Shown here in pieces: positions 51,478 through 59,279 of a stretch of DNA of 64,000 bases. Under the pieces are notes generated by a model. The model searched no databases and was not told where the DNA came from. It saw nothing but the letters and a program-made list of their open reading frames with translations. Made by a program: the position numbers and the translations under genes. The stretch is from CADEDH01 sp965262175 (GTDB lineage Bacteria > Actinomycetota > Acidimicrobiia > Acidimicrobiales > SZUA-35). Within the stretch, counting starts at the first letter, position 1. Each line of letters starts with the position of its first letter. Location: positions 1,302,001 through 1,366,000 of the forward strand of contig CBDHES010000002.1 of the NCBI GenBank assembly GCA_965262175.1, in the 5' to 3' direction.

Positions 51478-52359
51478 CTACCGGTGTGGGCGACGGGCGA
51501 CGACGGCTCGGGGCCGGCCGGTCAGGTCGGGCTCGATGGCGGTCTCGGCGAACCGGGTCCGGGCGGCCCGTTCGATCGGGTCGGCCTGGCCCGGGGCGAG
51601 TTCGAGTACGAGCGACCCGTCGGCGGTCAACCAGGTCGGGGCGTGGTCGATCAGGTGGAGGAGGTCGTCGGTGCCGTCGGTTCCGGCGAAGAGGGCGGTC
51701 GGGGGTTCCCAGTCCCGCACCTCGGGCGGCAGGTCGTCGCCGTCGGCGACGTAGGGCGGGTTCGACACGATGACCCCGAACCGCCCGGCCTGGTCGGTGG
51801 GGAGCGCGGCGAACCAGGAGCCCTCGGCGATCCGGACTCGGGCCCCGGCTCGGCCGATGCCGGCGGTGTTTGCCCTGGCCACGGCCAGCGCGTCGGCCGA
51901 GGCGTCGGTCAGCCACACGGTGGCGCCGGGGTGCTCGGCGGCGATCGCCAGCCCGATGGCGCCCGAGCCGGTGCCGAGGTCGGCGACGAGGATCGGACCA
52001 TCGTCGGGGGCCAGTCGGCGGGCCTCGTCGATGGCGAGACCAGCCACGATCTCGGTCTCGGGTCGGGGGATCAGCACCCGCCGGTCGACGAACAGCTCGA
52101 GGTACCGGAAGCCCCACTCCCCCAGCACGTACTGCAGCGGTTCGCCGACCCGGCGGCGGGCCGTCATGGCGTCGATGGCCGCGACGCCTCGTTTGGTGGC
52201 GTGGGTCGTGGCGACGCCCGGCCACTCCTGGGCGCTGGCGCCACAGGCCTGGGTCACGATGGCCAGGGCCTCTCGGGCCGGGTCGGTCGTCGCCGGTGCG
52301 TCGGTGAGCGCTTGGGCGACCTCGACCGCCAGCTCCTGCCAGGTGATGTACTGCTCCAT
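51478..52359 (-). CDS. prmC: Release-factor glutamine N5-methyltransferase PrmC (HemK)
   Basis: A 293-residue methyltransferase that modifies the GGQ glutamine of release factors. The helical N-terminal domain precedes LQYVLGEWGFRYLELFVDRRVLIPRPETE, SAM motif VADLGTGSGAIGLAIAAEHP and the catalytic VSNPPYV. It lies next to its substrate gene prfA, in the usual order. Confidence 0.95.
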   Translation of the reverse strand: MEQYITWQELAVEVAQALTDAPATTDPAREALAIVTQACGASAQEWPGVATTHATKRGVAAIDAMTARRRVGEPLQYVLGEWGFRYLELFVDRRVLIPRPETEIVAGLAIDEARRLAPDDGPILVADLGTGSGAIGLAIAAEHPGATVWLTDASADALAVARANTAGIGRAGARVRIAEGSWFAALPTDQAGRFGVIVSNPPYVADGDDLPPEVRDWEPPTALFAGTDGTDDLLHLIDHAPTWLTADGSLVLELAPGQADPIERAARTRFAETAIEPDLTGRPRAVVARRPHR

Positions 52360-52390
52360 CGGTCCGCGGGGTGAGCGCCTGGTCGACGGG

Positions 52391-53458
52391 TCAGCCGTCG
52401 GTCTCGGACAGCTGCCGGGCCCGCTCGTCCTGGACCAGCGCGTCGCTGATGTCGGCCAACTCACCGGCCATGATGCGGTCGAGCTTGTGGATCGTGAGGC
52501 CGATGCGGTGGTCGGTGACCCGGTTCTCCTTGACGTTGTAGGTCCGGATCTTCTCCGACCGGCCGCCGGAGCCGGTCTGCCCCTTCCGGGCGGCCGACGC
52601 CTCGGCCTGCCGCTTGTCTTCTTCCCGTTGGAGGAGGCGTGACCGGAGCACCTTGAGGGCCCGTTCCCGGTTCTGGAGTTGGCTCTTCTCGTCCTGCATC
52701 GACACGACCTCGCCGGTCGGGAGGTGGGTGATGCGGACCGCCGAGTCGGTGGTGTTGACGTGCTGACCGCCGGCCCCGGAGGAACGGTAGGTGTCGATCC
52801 GGAGATCGTTCGGGTCGATGTCGATGTCGACCTCTTCGGCCTCGGGGAGGACGGTGACGGTGGCCGAGGACGTGTGGACCCGACCCTGCGATTCGGTGAC
52901 GGGGACCCGCTGGACCCGGTGGGGTCCGGCCTCGAACTTCATTCGAGTCCAGGCCCCATCTCCCTTGACGACGAAGGTGACCTCGTCGAAGCCGCCGAGG
53001 TCGGACACGGTGGAGCCGAGTATCTCCAGCGACCAACCCTGGGTCGGGGCGTAGCCCCGGTACATCTCGAACAGATCCCGAGCGAAGAGGTTGGCCTCCT
53101 CGCCGCCCTCGGCGCCCCGGATCTCGATGATCACGTTCCGACCGGCGTTGGGGTCGGGCGGGAGGAGGAGGATCTTCAGCTCCTCTTCGAGTTCGGCGAT
53201 GTCGACCTCGGCGGCGGTGAGCTCCGACCGGAGCTCGTCCCGCTCGGCGGCGTCGGCCTCGTCGATCAGGGCCTTGGCGGTCTCGAGATCGTCGATGCGC
53301 CCCCGCAGTTTGCGGGAGACGGCGACGATGTCCGACAGCGACGAGTACCGGCGGGACAACTCGACGAAGCGCTGGTTGTCGCCGGCGACGTCGGGGTCGG
53401 CCAGGCGGGCTTCGAGCTCGGCGTGCTCGTTCTCCAAGGCCTCGAGGCGGTCCAGCAT
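52391..53458 (-). CDS. prfA: Peptide chain release factor 1
   Basis: A 355-residue class I release factor reading UAA/UAG. It has the RF1 codon-recognition tripeptide PVT in RVQRVPVTESQGRVHTSSATV and the peptidyl-hydrolysis loop GAGGQHVNTTDSAVRITHLPTG. GAEGGEEANLFARDLFEMY is also conserved. ATG 53458 is preceded only by a weak GGTTGG. Copy 2 of the inverted duplication ends about 65 bases upstream, so this gene's native promoter or leader has been displaced or replaced. Confidence 0.97.
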   Translation of the reverse strand: MLDRLEALENEHAELEARLADPDVAGDNQRFVELSRRYSSLSDIVAVSRKLRGRIDDLETAKALIDEADAAERDELRSELTAAEVDIAELEEELKILLLPPDPNAGRNVIIEIRGAEGGEEANLFARDLFEMYRGYAPTQGWSLEILGSTVSDLGGFDEVTFVVKGDGAWTRMKFEAGPHRVQRVPVTESQGRVHTSSATVTVLPEAEEVDIDIDPNDLRIDTYRSSGAGGQHVNTTDSAVRITHLPTGEVVSMQDEKSQLQNRERALKVLRSRLLQREEDKRQAEASAARKGQTGSGGRSEKIRTYNVKENRVTDHRIGLTIHKLDRIMAGELADISDALVQDERARQLSETDG

Positions 53459-53642
53459 CCAACCGAGACTACTGGCACCACCCGAGCGGCCAGCACGTGG
53501 CCTCGTGCCATGCCTTGCGTCGCACCGCGTTGTAGCGACAGTTGTTGGTCTGGCGGGATCGGCCGGGTGGCTGTTGTGGGGCTCGTGTGGCATCGGTTTG
53601 TGGTTGTCGCTGTTACGCGGTGTCGGTGAGGGGTGGGGTGGG

Positions 53643-54527
53643 TTAGCAGTTGCCTTGGAGGGGGTCGGGTCCGGTGCAGATGACGAGTGCTTTGATCTCG
53701 GCGATCTGGATTGGGGTTGGGGTGATCGTTGGTGCCAGGTCGAGGGTGCCGGGTCCGTTGGAGGATTCGTAGGTAGCGGTCCAGGAGATACCCAGCTCGG
53801 CGGTGAACACCCCGGAGGGGACGGTGGTCGACGCGTTGCGGTAGGTGTAGGAACACGCCCCGGGGACCTCGGGGTCATAGGGGGCAACCGCGGCTGGGCC
53901 GACGCAGCTGGCGACGAGGCCGGGATCGGTTGGGTCGCCCGAGGCGAACAGCAGCCGGTCGGGTTCGACGGTCAAGGTGACCCACGGCACCGTGCCCGGG
54001 GGGCCGGGCACATAGGCGGTCAACACCACCGGTTCCCACGTTTCGGGTGTGGTCCGGAAATCGATGGGGACCTGCACATAGGTCCACCCCAACTCCTCAT
54101 CCCACGGCAAGAACACCGGAACCGGGGCCGGTAACCGGTCCTCGGCATAGGCCACCAGATCCGGTAACAAGTCCTCCACCGTCACCCCCTGCGGGACGAA
54201 CACCTGCACATCAGACCCATCATCACAAACCCGCCGAAACAACACCCCAACAAACTCACCCAACAACACCGAATTCGGTGGCGCCACCACCCCATCCCCC
54301 GACGACCCCACACCATCAACCGCAAACCACTCACACACCCGCCCCGGCAACCCCCCATCCACAACCAACACCCGACCAGCCCCCACAAACACCCGATCCC
54401 CCACACCACCCGCATACGCGTCATCGCTGCTATCGGCCCCATCCGCGGACCATGCTGGCTCTGCCGAGGACAGAACGAGCAGCGCAGCTACCAACACGCT
54501 CGTAGCTACCACCTTCATTCGGTGCAT
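53643..54527 (-). CDS. Secreted six-cysteine protein, copy 2
   Basis: A 294-residue exported protein. Signal peptide MHRMKVVATSVLVAALLVLS with an AEPAWSADG cleavage region; this part is unrelated to the signal peptide of copy 1. From DAYAGGVGDRVFVGAGRV to the C-terminal GNC it is identical to copy 1 except Leu for Ser in RVLVVDGG. It overlaps the lipoprotein copy 2 gene by 13 bases, the same geometry as in copy 1. A second ATG three codons in would give an ATGA overlap. Family unknown. Confidence 0.78.
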   Translation of the reverse strand: MHRMKVVATSVLVAALLVLSSAEPAWSADGADSSDDAYAGGVGDRVFVGAGRVLVVDGGLPGRVCEWFAVDGVGSSGDGVVAPPNSVLLGEFVGVLFRRVCDDGSDVQVFVPQGVTVEDLLPDLVAYAEDRLPAPVPVFLPWDEELGWTYVQVPIDFRTTPETWEPVVLTAYVPGPPGTVPWVTLTVEPDRLLFASGDPTDPGLVASCVGPAAVAPYDPEVPGACSYTYRNASTTVPSGVFTAELGISWTATYESSNGPGTLDLAPTITPTPIQIAEIKALVICTGPDPLQGNC

Positions 54528-55168
54528 CCCCCACCTCCAGGTGTCCTACTCCGGACTTCGATCTCCCGTACCCTCCATACCCCGTCCTCCTCGAGGATCA
54601 CGAAGCCATCTACGAGAAGGGACACCACTGAGTCATCGATGACTACCTCAGTCCCCTCTGGTCCGCCGTCGGGATCAACCAGGATCCCCCCATCGACGAC
54701 GCAGTACGTGACCTTGGCTTCCGCATTCGGTAGTCCAGAGATCAACTCGACACCAAGGATCTCCTCTCGATCGTGGCTCGGGTCGATAGGTGGCCGTGTC
54801 TCCCAACCATTGGCCTGCCAATCGGCCATCGCGTTGACCAGATTGTCGAGCGAGTCCCCCGTTGTGCTTGCTTCAAGTGCACGCTCCGCTTCACACGTCG
54901 ACACATTGTCCGAGCAGATGCGCCAGGCCTCCGCGCGGTCCAACACCGCCTGGGCCGCTGCGGTCTCGTAGTCAGCGAGCGGATCGACCGTGGTCGACGA
55001 CGACGACGACGACGATGACGACGACGACGATGACGACGTCGGGGGAAGCGGTGTCGGCGGGGTGGACGTCGACGATGTCGACGACGCAGCGCCGCCATCG
55101 CTCGAACACCCCGCGACCACCGCCAACACAACGACCAACCACACGGCCACCAACCGGTGAGCACCCAT
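54515..55168 (-). CDS. Serine-linker lipoprotein, copy 2
   Basis: A 217-residue predicted lipoprotein. Signal peptide and VAGC lipobox are identical to copy 1, and a longer serine tract (about 14) follows. From DYETAAAQAVLD onward it diverges: RAEAWRICSDNVSTCEAERA here against TAAWEACIADVAACDPAVAL in copy 1. The conserved DWQANGWETRPP and VDPDGGP anchors remain, which indicates the same NTF2-like fold with altered surface. Start chosen by lipoprotein signal architecture and the GAGG site, as in copy 1. Confidence 0.75.
   Translation of the reverse strand: MGAHRLVAVWLVVVLAVVAGCSSDGGAASSTSSTSTPPTPLPPTSSSSSSSSSSSSSSTTVDPLADYETAAAQAVLDRAEAWRICSDNVSTCEAERALEASTTGDSLDNLVNAMADWQANGWETRPPIDPSHDREEILGVELISGLPNAEAKVTYCVVDGGILVDPDGGPEGTEVVIDDSVVSLLVDGFVILEEDGVWRVREIEVRSRTPGGGGCTE
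54995..55039. repeat. TCG-triplet microsatellite encoding the polyserine linker (copy 2)
   Basis: Read on the minus strand this is a run of TCG/TCA triplets, two triplets longer than the tract at 37061-37098. Confidence 0.85.
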
Positions 55169-55285
55169 GCAAACACCTCGCACAGCTCGGACAGCTCGAT
55201 TGCGACGGGTGGCCACACTCCCCACTGCCATCCAGGCCGGCCGCCAAGAACCCAGACGAGCGTCAACAACGACTATAGGGCGAAC

Positions 55286-55322
55286 TGGGCCTTGTTGAAG
55301 TGGGCCCTGTTGAAGTGGGCCC
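55286..55322. repeat. 15-bp tandem repeat at the outer edge of inverted copy 2
   Basis: TGGGCC(T/C)TGTTGAAG occurs at 55286-55300 and 55301-55315, followed by a partial TGGGCCC. Read on the minus strand it contributes a TTCAAC element 16 bases upstream of a TATAGT at the edge of the duplication, a possible promoter for lipoprotein copy 2. Confidence 0.75.
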
Positions 55323-55333
55323 GGAGGCGGAGA

Positions 55334-56359
55334 TCAGAGCCAGGGCGGCCGGAGGGTCACCAAGCGGGCGTCGGCGAGGCGATCGAGGAGCGCGCCGTTG
55401 AGGCGAGCGTCGCGCTCGGGCACGACGATGACGACCTCGGCCTCGGGATCGTGGCGGTGCCGATAATCGGCCGCCTCGGGGACGAGGTCGAGGTCGATCC
55501 CGACCATGGTCACCACGACGATCGGTCCGCCATCGATGCGGGTCCCGGCAGCGGGCGCCGGCTCGGTCACGTTGAGCCCGGCGCGAGGCCGGAGGGGCAC
55601 GATCGGCTCCAGCTCGGCCGCTCCGACCAGCGCCGGGTCGTCGAGCAGCATCGATCGGATCCACCGCTCCCGCCCCACCCGGGTCAGCGGGTGATGGCTC
55701 CCGGCCCGTCGGTGCTCGGCCACGGTGGCCATCACCCGCCGCAGGCCGTCACCGGGCTGGGCGTCACGGTGGACGAGCTGGGTCAACTCCCGGTCGGCCT
55801 GACCGACGCCGACATCGATCGTCGGTCCCAGCCCGTCACCCGGTCCGTCGACGACCCGACCGATCTCCAACCCGGCGACCTCGGCCACCAACCGCCCATG
55901 GTCATCGATGGCTCGAGCGCCGGTCTCGGTGATGATCCCGGCCAACGCCCACTGCTCATCGGGCACCGGGGGCGGCTCGACCGGTGGTGTCGCCACGGCC
56001 GGCTCGATCGTCGACCCGACCACGGCCAGCACGGCGATCGAGGGCCCGTCGACGACACCCGACGCACCGGGGTCGCTCATCAGCTCGGAGCGGCGGGCCA
56101 GGTCGCCGGCCCACCCCTCGGCCAGGATCGTCACGTGGGCCAAGGCCTTGGAGCCAGCCCAGTGGAGGGCCTTGCCGACCGCCCGGGGATCGTCCTCGGC
56201 GAGGAAGAAGCCGACGGGTCGACCGTCGGCATCTCGACCGTGGCCGGCACCGACCCTGCCGTCGGCTTCGTCGAGGTCGATCGAGGCGCCGGCCTTGGCC
56301 AGCACCCGGACCTTCGTCTCGACGAGTCGAGGGCTCAGCGACGGCTCATCGGCTACCAC
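55334..56359 (-). CDS. Conserved-looking protein of unknown function
   Basis: A 341-residue soluble protein with no signal peptide or transmembrane helix, GTG start. It has alternating hydrophobic beta-strands and helices (HVTILAEGWAGDLARRSELM, SIAVLAVVGSTIEPAV, WALAGIITETGARAIDDHG, GPIVVVTMVGIDLDLVPEAADY) with a Pro-rich linker near residue 128 (ATPPVEPPPVPDEQ). I recognise no catalytic motif. It lies between rpmE and copy 2, on the same strand as rpmE, and may be co-transcribed with it. Confidence 0.7.
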   Translation of the reverse strand: MVADEPSLSPRLVETKVRVLAKAGASIDLDEADGRVGAGHGRDADGRPVGFFLAEDDPRAVGKALHWAGSKALAHVTILAEGWAGDLARRSELMSDPGASGVVDGPSIAVLAVVGSTIEPAVATPPVEPPPVPDEQWALAGIITETGARAIDDHGRLVAEVAGLEIGRVVDGPGDGLGPTIDVGVGQADRELTQLVHRDAQPGDGLRRVMATVAEHRRAGSHHPLTRVGRERWIRSMLLDDPALVGAAELEPIVPLRPRAGLNVTEPAPAAGTRIDGGPIVVVTMVGIDLDLVPEAADYRHRHDPEAEVVIVVPERDARLNGALLDRLADARLVTLRPPWL

Positions 56360-56435
56360 AACGTACCGGCGGGGCCCCGCCCGCCGGGCTGGTCCGGCCG
56401 TCCCCGACCGGGGACGGACCGACGCCCGGAGGCGA

Positions 56436-56702
56436 CTACTCCTCGCCCTTGCCCTTCTTGCGGCGGCCGTAGCGCCGCTCGAACCGCTCGACTCGACCGG
56501 CGGTGTCGACGATCTTCATCTGGCCGGTGAAGAAGGGGTGGCTGGCCGAGGAGATCTCGACCTTGTACAGCGGGTAGGTGTTGCCGTCGGTCCACTCGAT
56601 CGTCTCGGTGGTCTCGACCGTCGACCTCGTCACGAACGAGAACTCGGCCGCCGCGTCCATGAACACGACCGGACGGTAGTTGGGGTGGATCTCTGCCTTC
56701 AT
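56436..56702 (-). CDS. rpmE: 50S ribosomal protein bL31, cysteine-less (C-minus) type
   Basis: An 88-residue bL31: MKAEIHPNYRPVVFMD at the start, SHPFFTGQMKIVDTAGRVERFERRYGRRKKG at the end. The four zinc-binding cysteines of the usual form are absent (DAAAEFSF and EISSASHPF stand where the CxC and CxxC motifs would be), so it should be zinc-independent. GGAGAGG site precedes ATG 56702. It follows rho by 29 bases, as is standard in actinobacteria. Confidence 0.95.
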   Translation of the reverse strand: MKAEIHPNYRPVVFMDAAAEFSFVTRSTVETTETIEWTDGNTYPLYKVEISSASHPFFTGQMKIVDTAGRVERFERRYGRRKKGKGEE

Positions 56703-56731
56703 AACCTCTCCAGTGTGCCGGACCGTCGGGA

Positions 56732-58198
56732 TCAAACCGACGGCGCCTTGGCGATTTCAGCCAGGAAGTCGGCGTTGGTGGGGAACGTGGTCAGCCGATC
56801 GATCAGCATCTCGATCCCCGCCGCCGAGTTGCCCTCGTCGCCCAGGCCCGACAGGACCCGGCGGAGCTTCCACGCCTGGCGGAGCTGATTGCCCTGGTAG
56901 AGCAGCTCCTCGTTGCGGGTCGAGGACCCATCGATGTCGATGGCGGGGAAGATGCGCTTCTCGGCCAGGCGCCGGTCGAGACGCAGCTCCATGTTGCCGG
57001 TGCCCTTGCACTCCTCGAAGATCACCTCGTCCATCCGGGACCCGGTCTCGACCAGGGCGGTTGCCAGGATGGTCAGCGACCCGCCCTGCTCGAAGTTGCG
57101 GGCCGCGCCCAGGAAGCGCTTCGGGGGGTAGATGGCGGCCGCGTCGAGCCCACCCGACATCGCCCGCCCGGTCTGGGGGACCGACAGGTTGTAGGCCCGG
57201 GCCAGACGGGTGATGCCGTCGAGGATGATGACGACGTCCTCGCCCATCTCGACGACCCGCTTGGCCCGCTCCAGGGTCAGCTCGGCCACGGCGCAGTGCT
57301 CTTCCGGCGGACGGTCGAACGTCGACGCGGCCACCTCGCCATGCTTCAGCGACCGCTCCATGTCGGTCACCTCTTCGGGTCGCTCGTCGACCAGCAACAC
57401 GACGAGGGCCACCTCGGGGTTGTTGGTCTCGATGGCCCGGGCGATGTCCTTGATCACCGACGTCTTGCCCGACTTGGGCGGGGCCACGATCAGGCCCCGC
57501 TGACCCTTGCCGATCGGGGCGACGAGGTCGATGATCCGGGTGGTCATGTTGAGCGGCTCTTCCCGCATCGACATGACGAGCTGCTCGTCGGGGAACAGGG
57601 GGGTCAGCTCATCGAACCGGGGCCGATCGCGGGCCTGCTCGGGGGACATCCCGTTCACCGTGTCGATCTGGTGGAACCCGGGGTTCTTCTCGTTGCGGTT
57701 GGCCGGGCGGGACAGGCCGGTGATGTGGTCGCCCTTGCGGAGCCCGTACTGCCGGACCTGCTTCACCGAGACGTAGACGTCCTCCTTGCTGGGGAGGTGG
57801 CCGTTGACCCGGAGGAACCCGTACCCCTCCTCCCGCAGATCGAGGTAGCCGGAGGCCGGGACCGGATCGGCCGAGATCGGCTCGTTGCCGGCATCGTCGC
57901 GGTCACGCCCCCGGTTGCGGCCACGGCGACGACCGCGCCGGTTGTTGGGGTCGGTCTCATCACCGGCGGCCTGCTCGTTCCCGGTGCTGTTCCCGTTCCC
58001 GGTACCGTTCCCGTTGCCGGACTTGTCGGAGCCGCCCTTCTCGGACTTGTCGGAGCCGCCCTTCGCCGACCGGTCGGACTTGTCGCCGTCGGCTCGATCG
58101 TTGCGATCGTTGCGGTTCCCGCCTCGCTCCCGGCGGCTGTCCCGGGCCTTCCCCTTGGCGCCCGAGCCTCGACCGCCGGCGTCGTCGCCGTCGGCCAA
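56732..58198 (-). CDS. rho: Transcription termination factor Rho, main open frame (part of a frameshifted gene)
   Basis: This frame holds the Rho core: the RNA-binding cold-shock-like domain (GYLDLREEGYGFLRVNGHLPS), Walker A APPKSGKTSVIKDI, VVLLVDERPEEVTDMERSL, the secondary RNA-binding LDGITRLARAYN region, and SGGLDAAAIYPPKRFLGAARNFEQGGSLTILATALVETGSRMDEVIFEE. About 105 Arg/Asp/Gly-rich residues precede the core. The only start codon in frame is TTG 58198, although sensible coding (acidic then Arg/Gly-rich) continues upstream to about 58405 before a stop at 58460-58462. The natural N-terminus is in another frame (next entry). Either a 2-nt error or a real shift separates the two. Confidence 0.9.
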   Translation of the reverse strand: MADGDDAGGRGSGAKGKARDSRRERGGNRNDRNDRADGDKSDRSAKGGSDKSEKGGSDKSGNGNGTGNGNSTGNEQAAGDETDPNNRRGRRRGRNRGRDRDDAGNEPISADPVPASGYLDLREEGYGFLRVNGHLPSKEDVYVSVKQVRQYGLRKGDHITGLSRPANRNEKNPGFHQIDTVNGMSPEQARDRPRFDELTPLFPDEQLVMSMREEPLNMTTRIIDLVAPIGKGQRGLIVAPPKSGKTSVIKDIARAIETNNPEVALVVLLVDERPEEVTDMERSLKHGEVAASTFDRPPEEHCAVAELTLERAKRVVEMGEDVVIILDGITRLARAYNLSVPQTGRAMSGGLDAAAIYPPKRFLGAARNFEQGGSLTILATALVETGSRMDEVIFEECKGTGNMELRLDRRLAEKRIFPAIDIDGSSTRNEELLYQGNQLRQAWKLRRVLSGLGDEGNSAAGIEMLIDRLTTFPTNADFLAEIAKAPSV

Positions 58199-58405
58199 CT
58201 CGACCTCCCAGTCGGCCAGCGGTTCCCCGTCGGGGCCGATCGGATGGTCGTCGGCCTCGCCGTTCTCGGCGCCACCGCCCCGACCGGACCGGGATCCCCG
58301 GCCGCCCCGGCGGCGTCGCCCACTCCGACCACCGGCGGTCTCGCCGTCGGCGTCGGCATCGCCCTTGGCATCGGTATCGACGTCGGTATCGACGGCGTCC
58401 TCGCT

Positions 58406-58947
58406 CGCGCGTCGTCGTCGTCTTCGTCGACGTCGTCGGCGTCGTGATCGCCGTCCTCGTCATCGTCGTCGTCGACATCGTCGGACTCCTCGACGTCGTC
58501 GTCGGTGGCGTCCGCTTCGGCGTCGGGGCTGTCCTCGTCCTCGTCCTCGTCCTCGTCGTCGACGTCCGCCTCGGCCTCGACGTGCTCGCCATCGGCGTCG
58601 GCGTCGTCATCGGCGTCGATCTCGACCTCGCCGTCCTCGCCGTCCTCGCCGGCCGAGACCTCGCCGTCGGTGTCATCGTCGTCGGTCTCATCGTCGGCGG
58701 TGGTCGTCGGCTGCCCGGCCTCGTCGAACAGGACGGCGTCGTCGCTCTCACCGGCGGCCGCGCCGTCGCCGTCGTCGTCGCCGTCGGATGGGAGGGTGGC
58801 TCCCGACAGCTCGAGGATCTGGTCGATCAGGTCCGACTTGCGGGCCCGGCTCGACGGGCGGCCGCCGAGGGCGGAGACGATGGCCTGCAGCTCGCTCTTG
58901 TCTTTCTTCTCCAAGCCACCGCGCTCGACGATCAGCTGATCGGTCAT
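58406..58947 (-). pseudogene. rho: N-terminal Rho fragment: Rho_N domain and acidic linker, out of frame with the core
   Basis: ATG 58947 has a strong AGGAG site and begins the Rho_N domain (LEKKDKSELQAIVSALGGRP, RKSDLIDQILELSG). About 120 residues of Asp/Glu/Ala linker follow (runs such as DVDDEDEDEDEDSPDAEADA). At 58406-58411 the sequence has three CG repeats. Removing one CG restores a continuous frame (DDDDASEDAVDTDVDTD) with the core ORF. Beyond that point this frame turns into Pro/Thr/Arg-rich shadow sequence. Hence one gene of about 738 codons (56732-58947) with a frameshift, by sequencing error, mutation or slippage. Confidence 0.75.
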
Positions 58948-59279
58948 GGAGCAATCTCCTGGTTTGCACGGGGGCTCGGGCCGCCCGTGAGAGGGAATCG
59001 AGGTTGTCGGACACCAGCCGGGTGGAGGGGGATGCAACCACACGTCGGGTTGCATGCCCGTCGGGGCTCCGAAGCACCGATCGGACGTACAGGCCGACCC
59101 GGCCGACTGCACGCTGCCGCAACGGTCGCGGGCTGTCTCCCACGATGCAACGGTTCGCGCCGCTCGCCGACCGGCAGTTCACAGGGCCACCCCGGCCTAC
59201 TTGGGGCCGATCTTAGCAAGGGGTCGGGCCCGACCCGACGTTCATCGCTGCCGGAGATCGACCACCGGGCGAGCTCGGG
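58948..59279 (-). promoter_or_regulatory. Long rho leader and promoter region (332 bp without a gene)
   Basis: A TAAGAT -10-like element lies at 59210-59215; the -35 position is poor. Transcription from it would give a ~255-nt leader before the rho ATG. Immediately upstream, 59221-59236 is a perfect 16-bp palindrome (GGGTCGGGCCCGACCC) just past the thrC stop, possibly a thrC terminator stem or an operator. No convincing ORF or RNA gene is seen in this stretch. A long leader would suit autoregulation of rho, known in other bacteria. Confidence 0.4.

Larger units (their letters stand above)
53522..55277 (-). repeat. Copy 2 of the ~1.75-kb inverted duplication
   Basis: Reverse-complement partner of 36824-38574. 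The block 53582-54419 matches 37664-38501 with three differences over 838 bp. The core 54420-54938 (519 bp) is diverged. The block 54939-55277 matches 36824-37153 apart from triplet indels and substitutions in the TCG tract. The match at the outer edge begins sharply at TATAGTCGTTGTTGACG. The inner edge fades between 53582 and 53522. Confidence 0.95.

Noticed and set aside
54047..54505. Pro/Thr/His-rich plus-strand frame in inverted copy 2 (also present in copy 1 on the minus strand)
   Set aside because: It is identical in both copies only because the DNA is. It arises from the G/T-rich coding strand and has no start signal.
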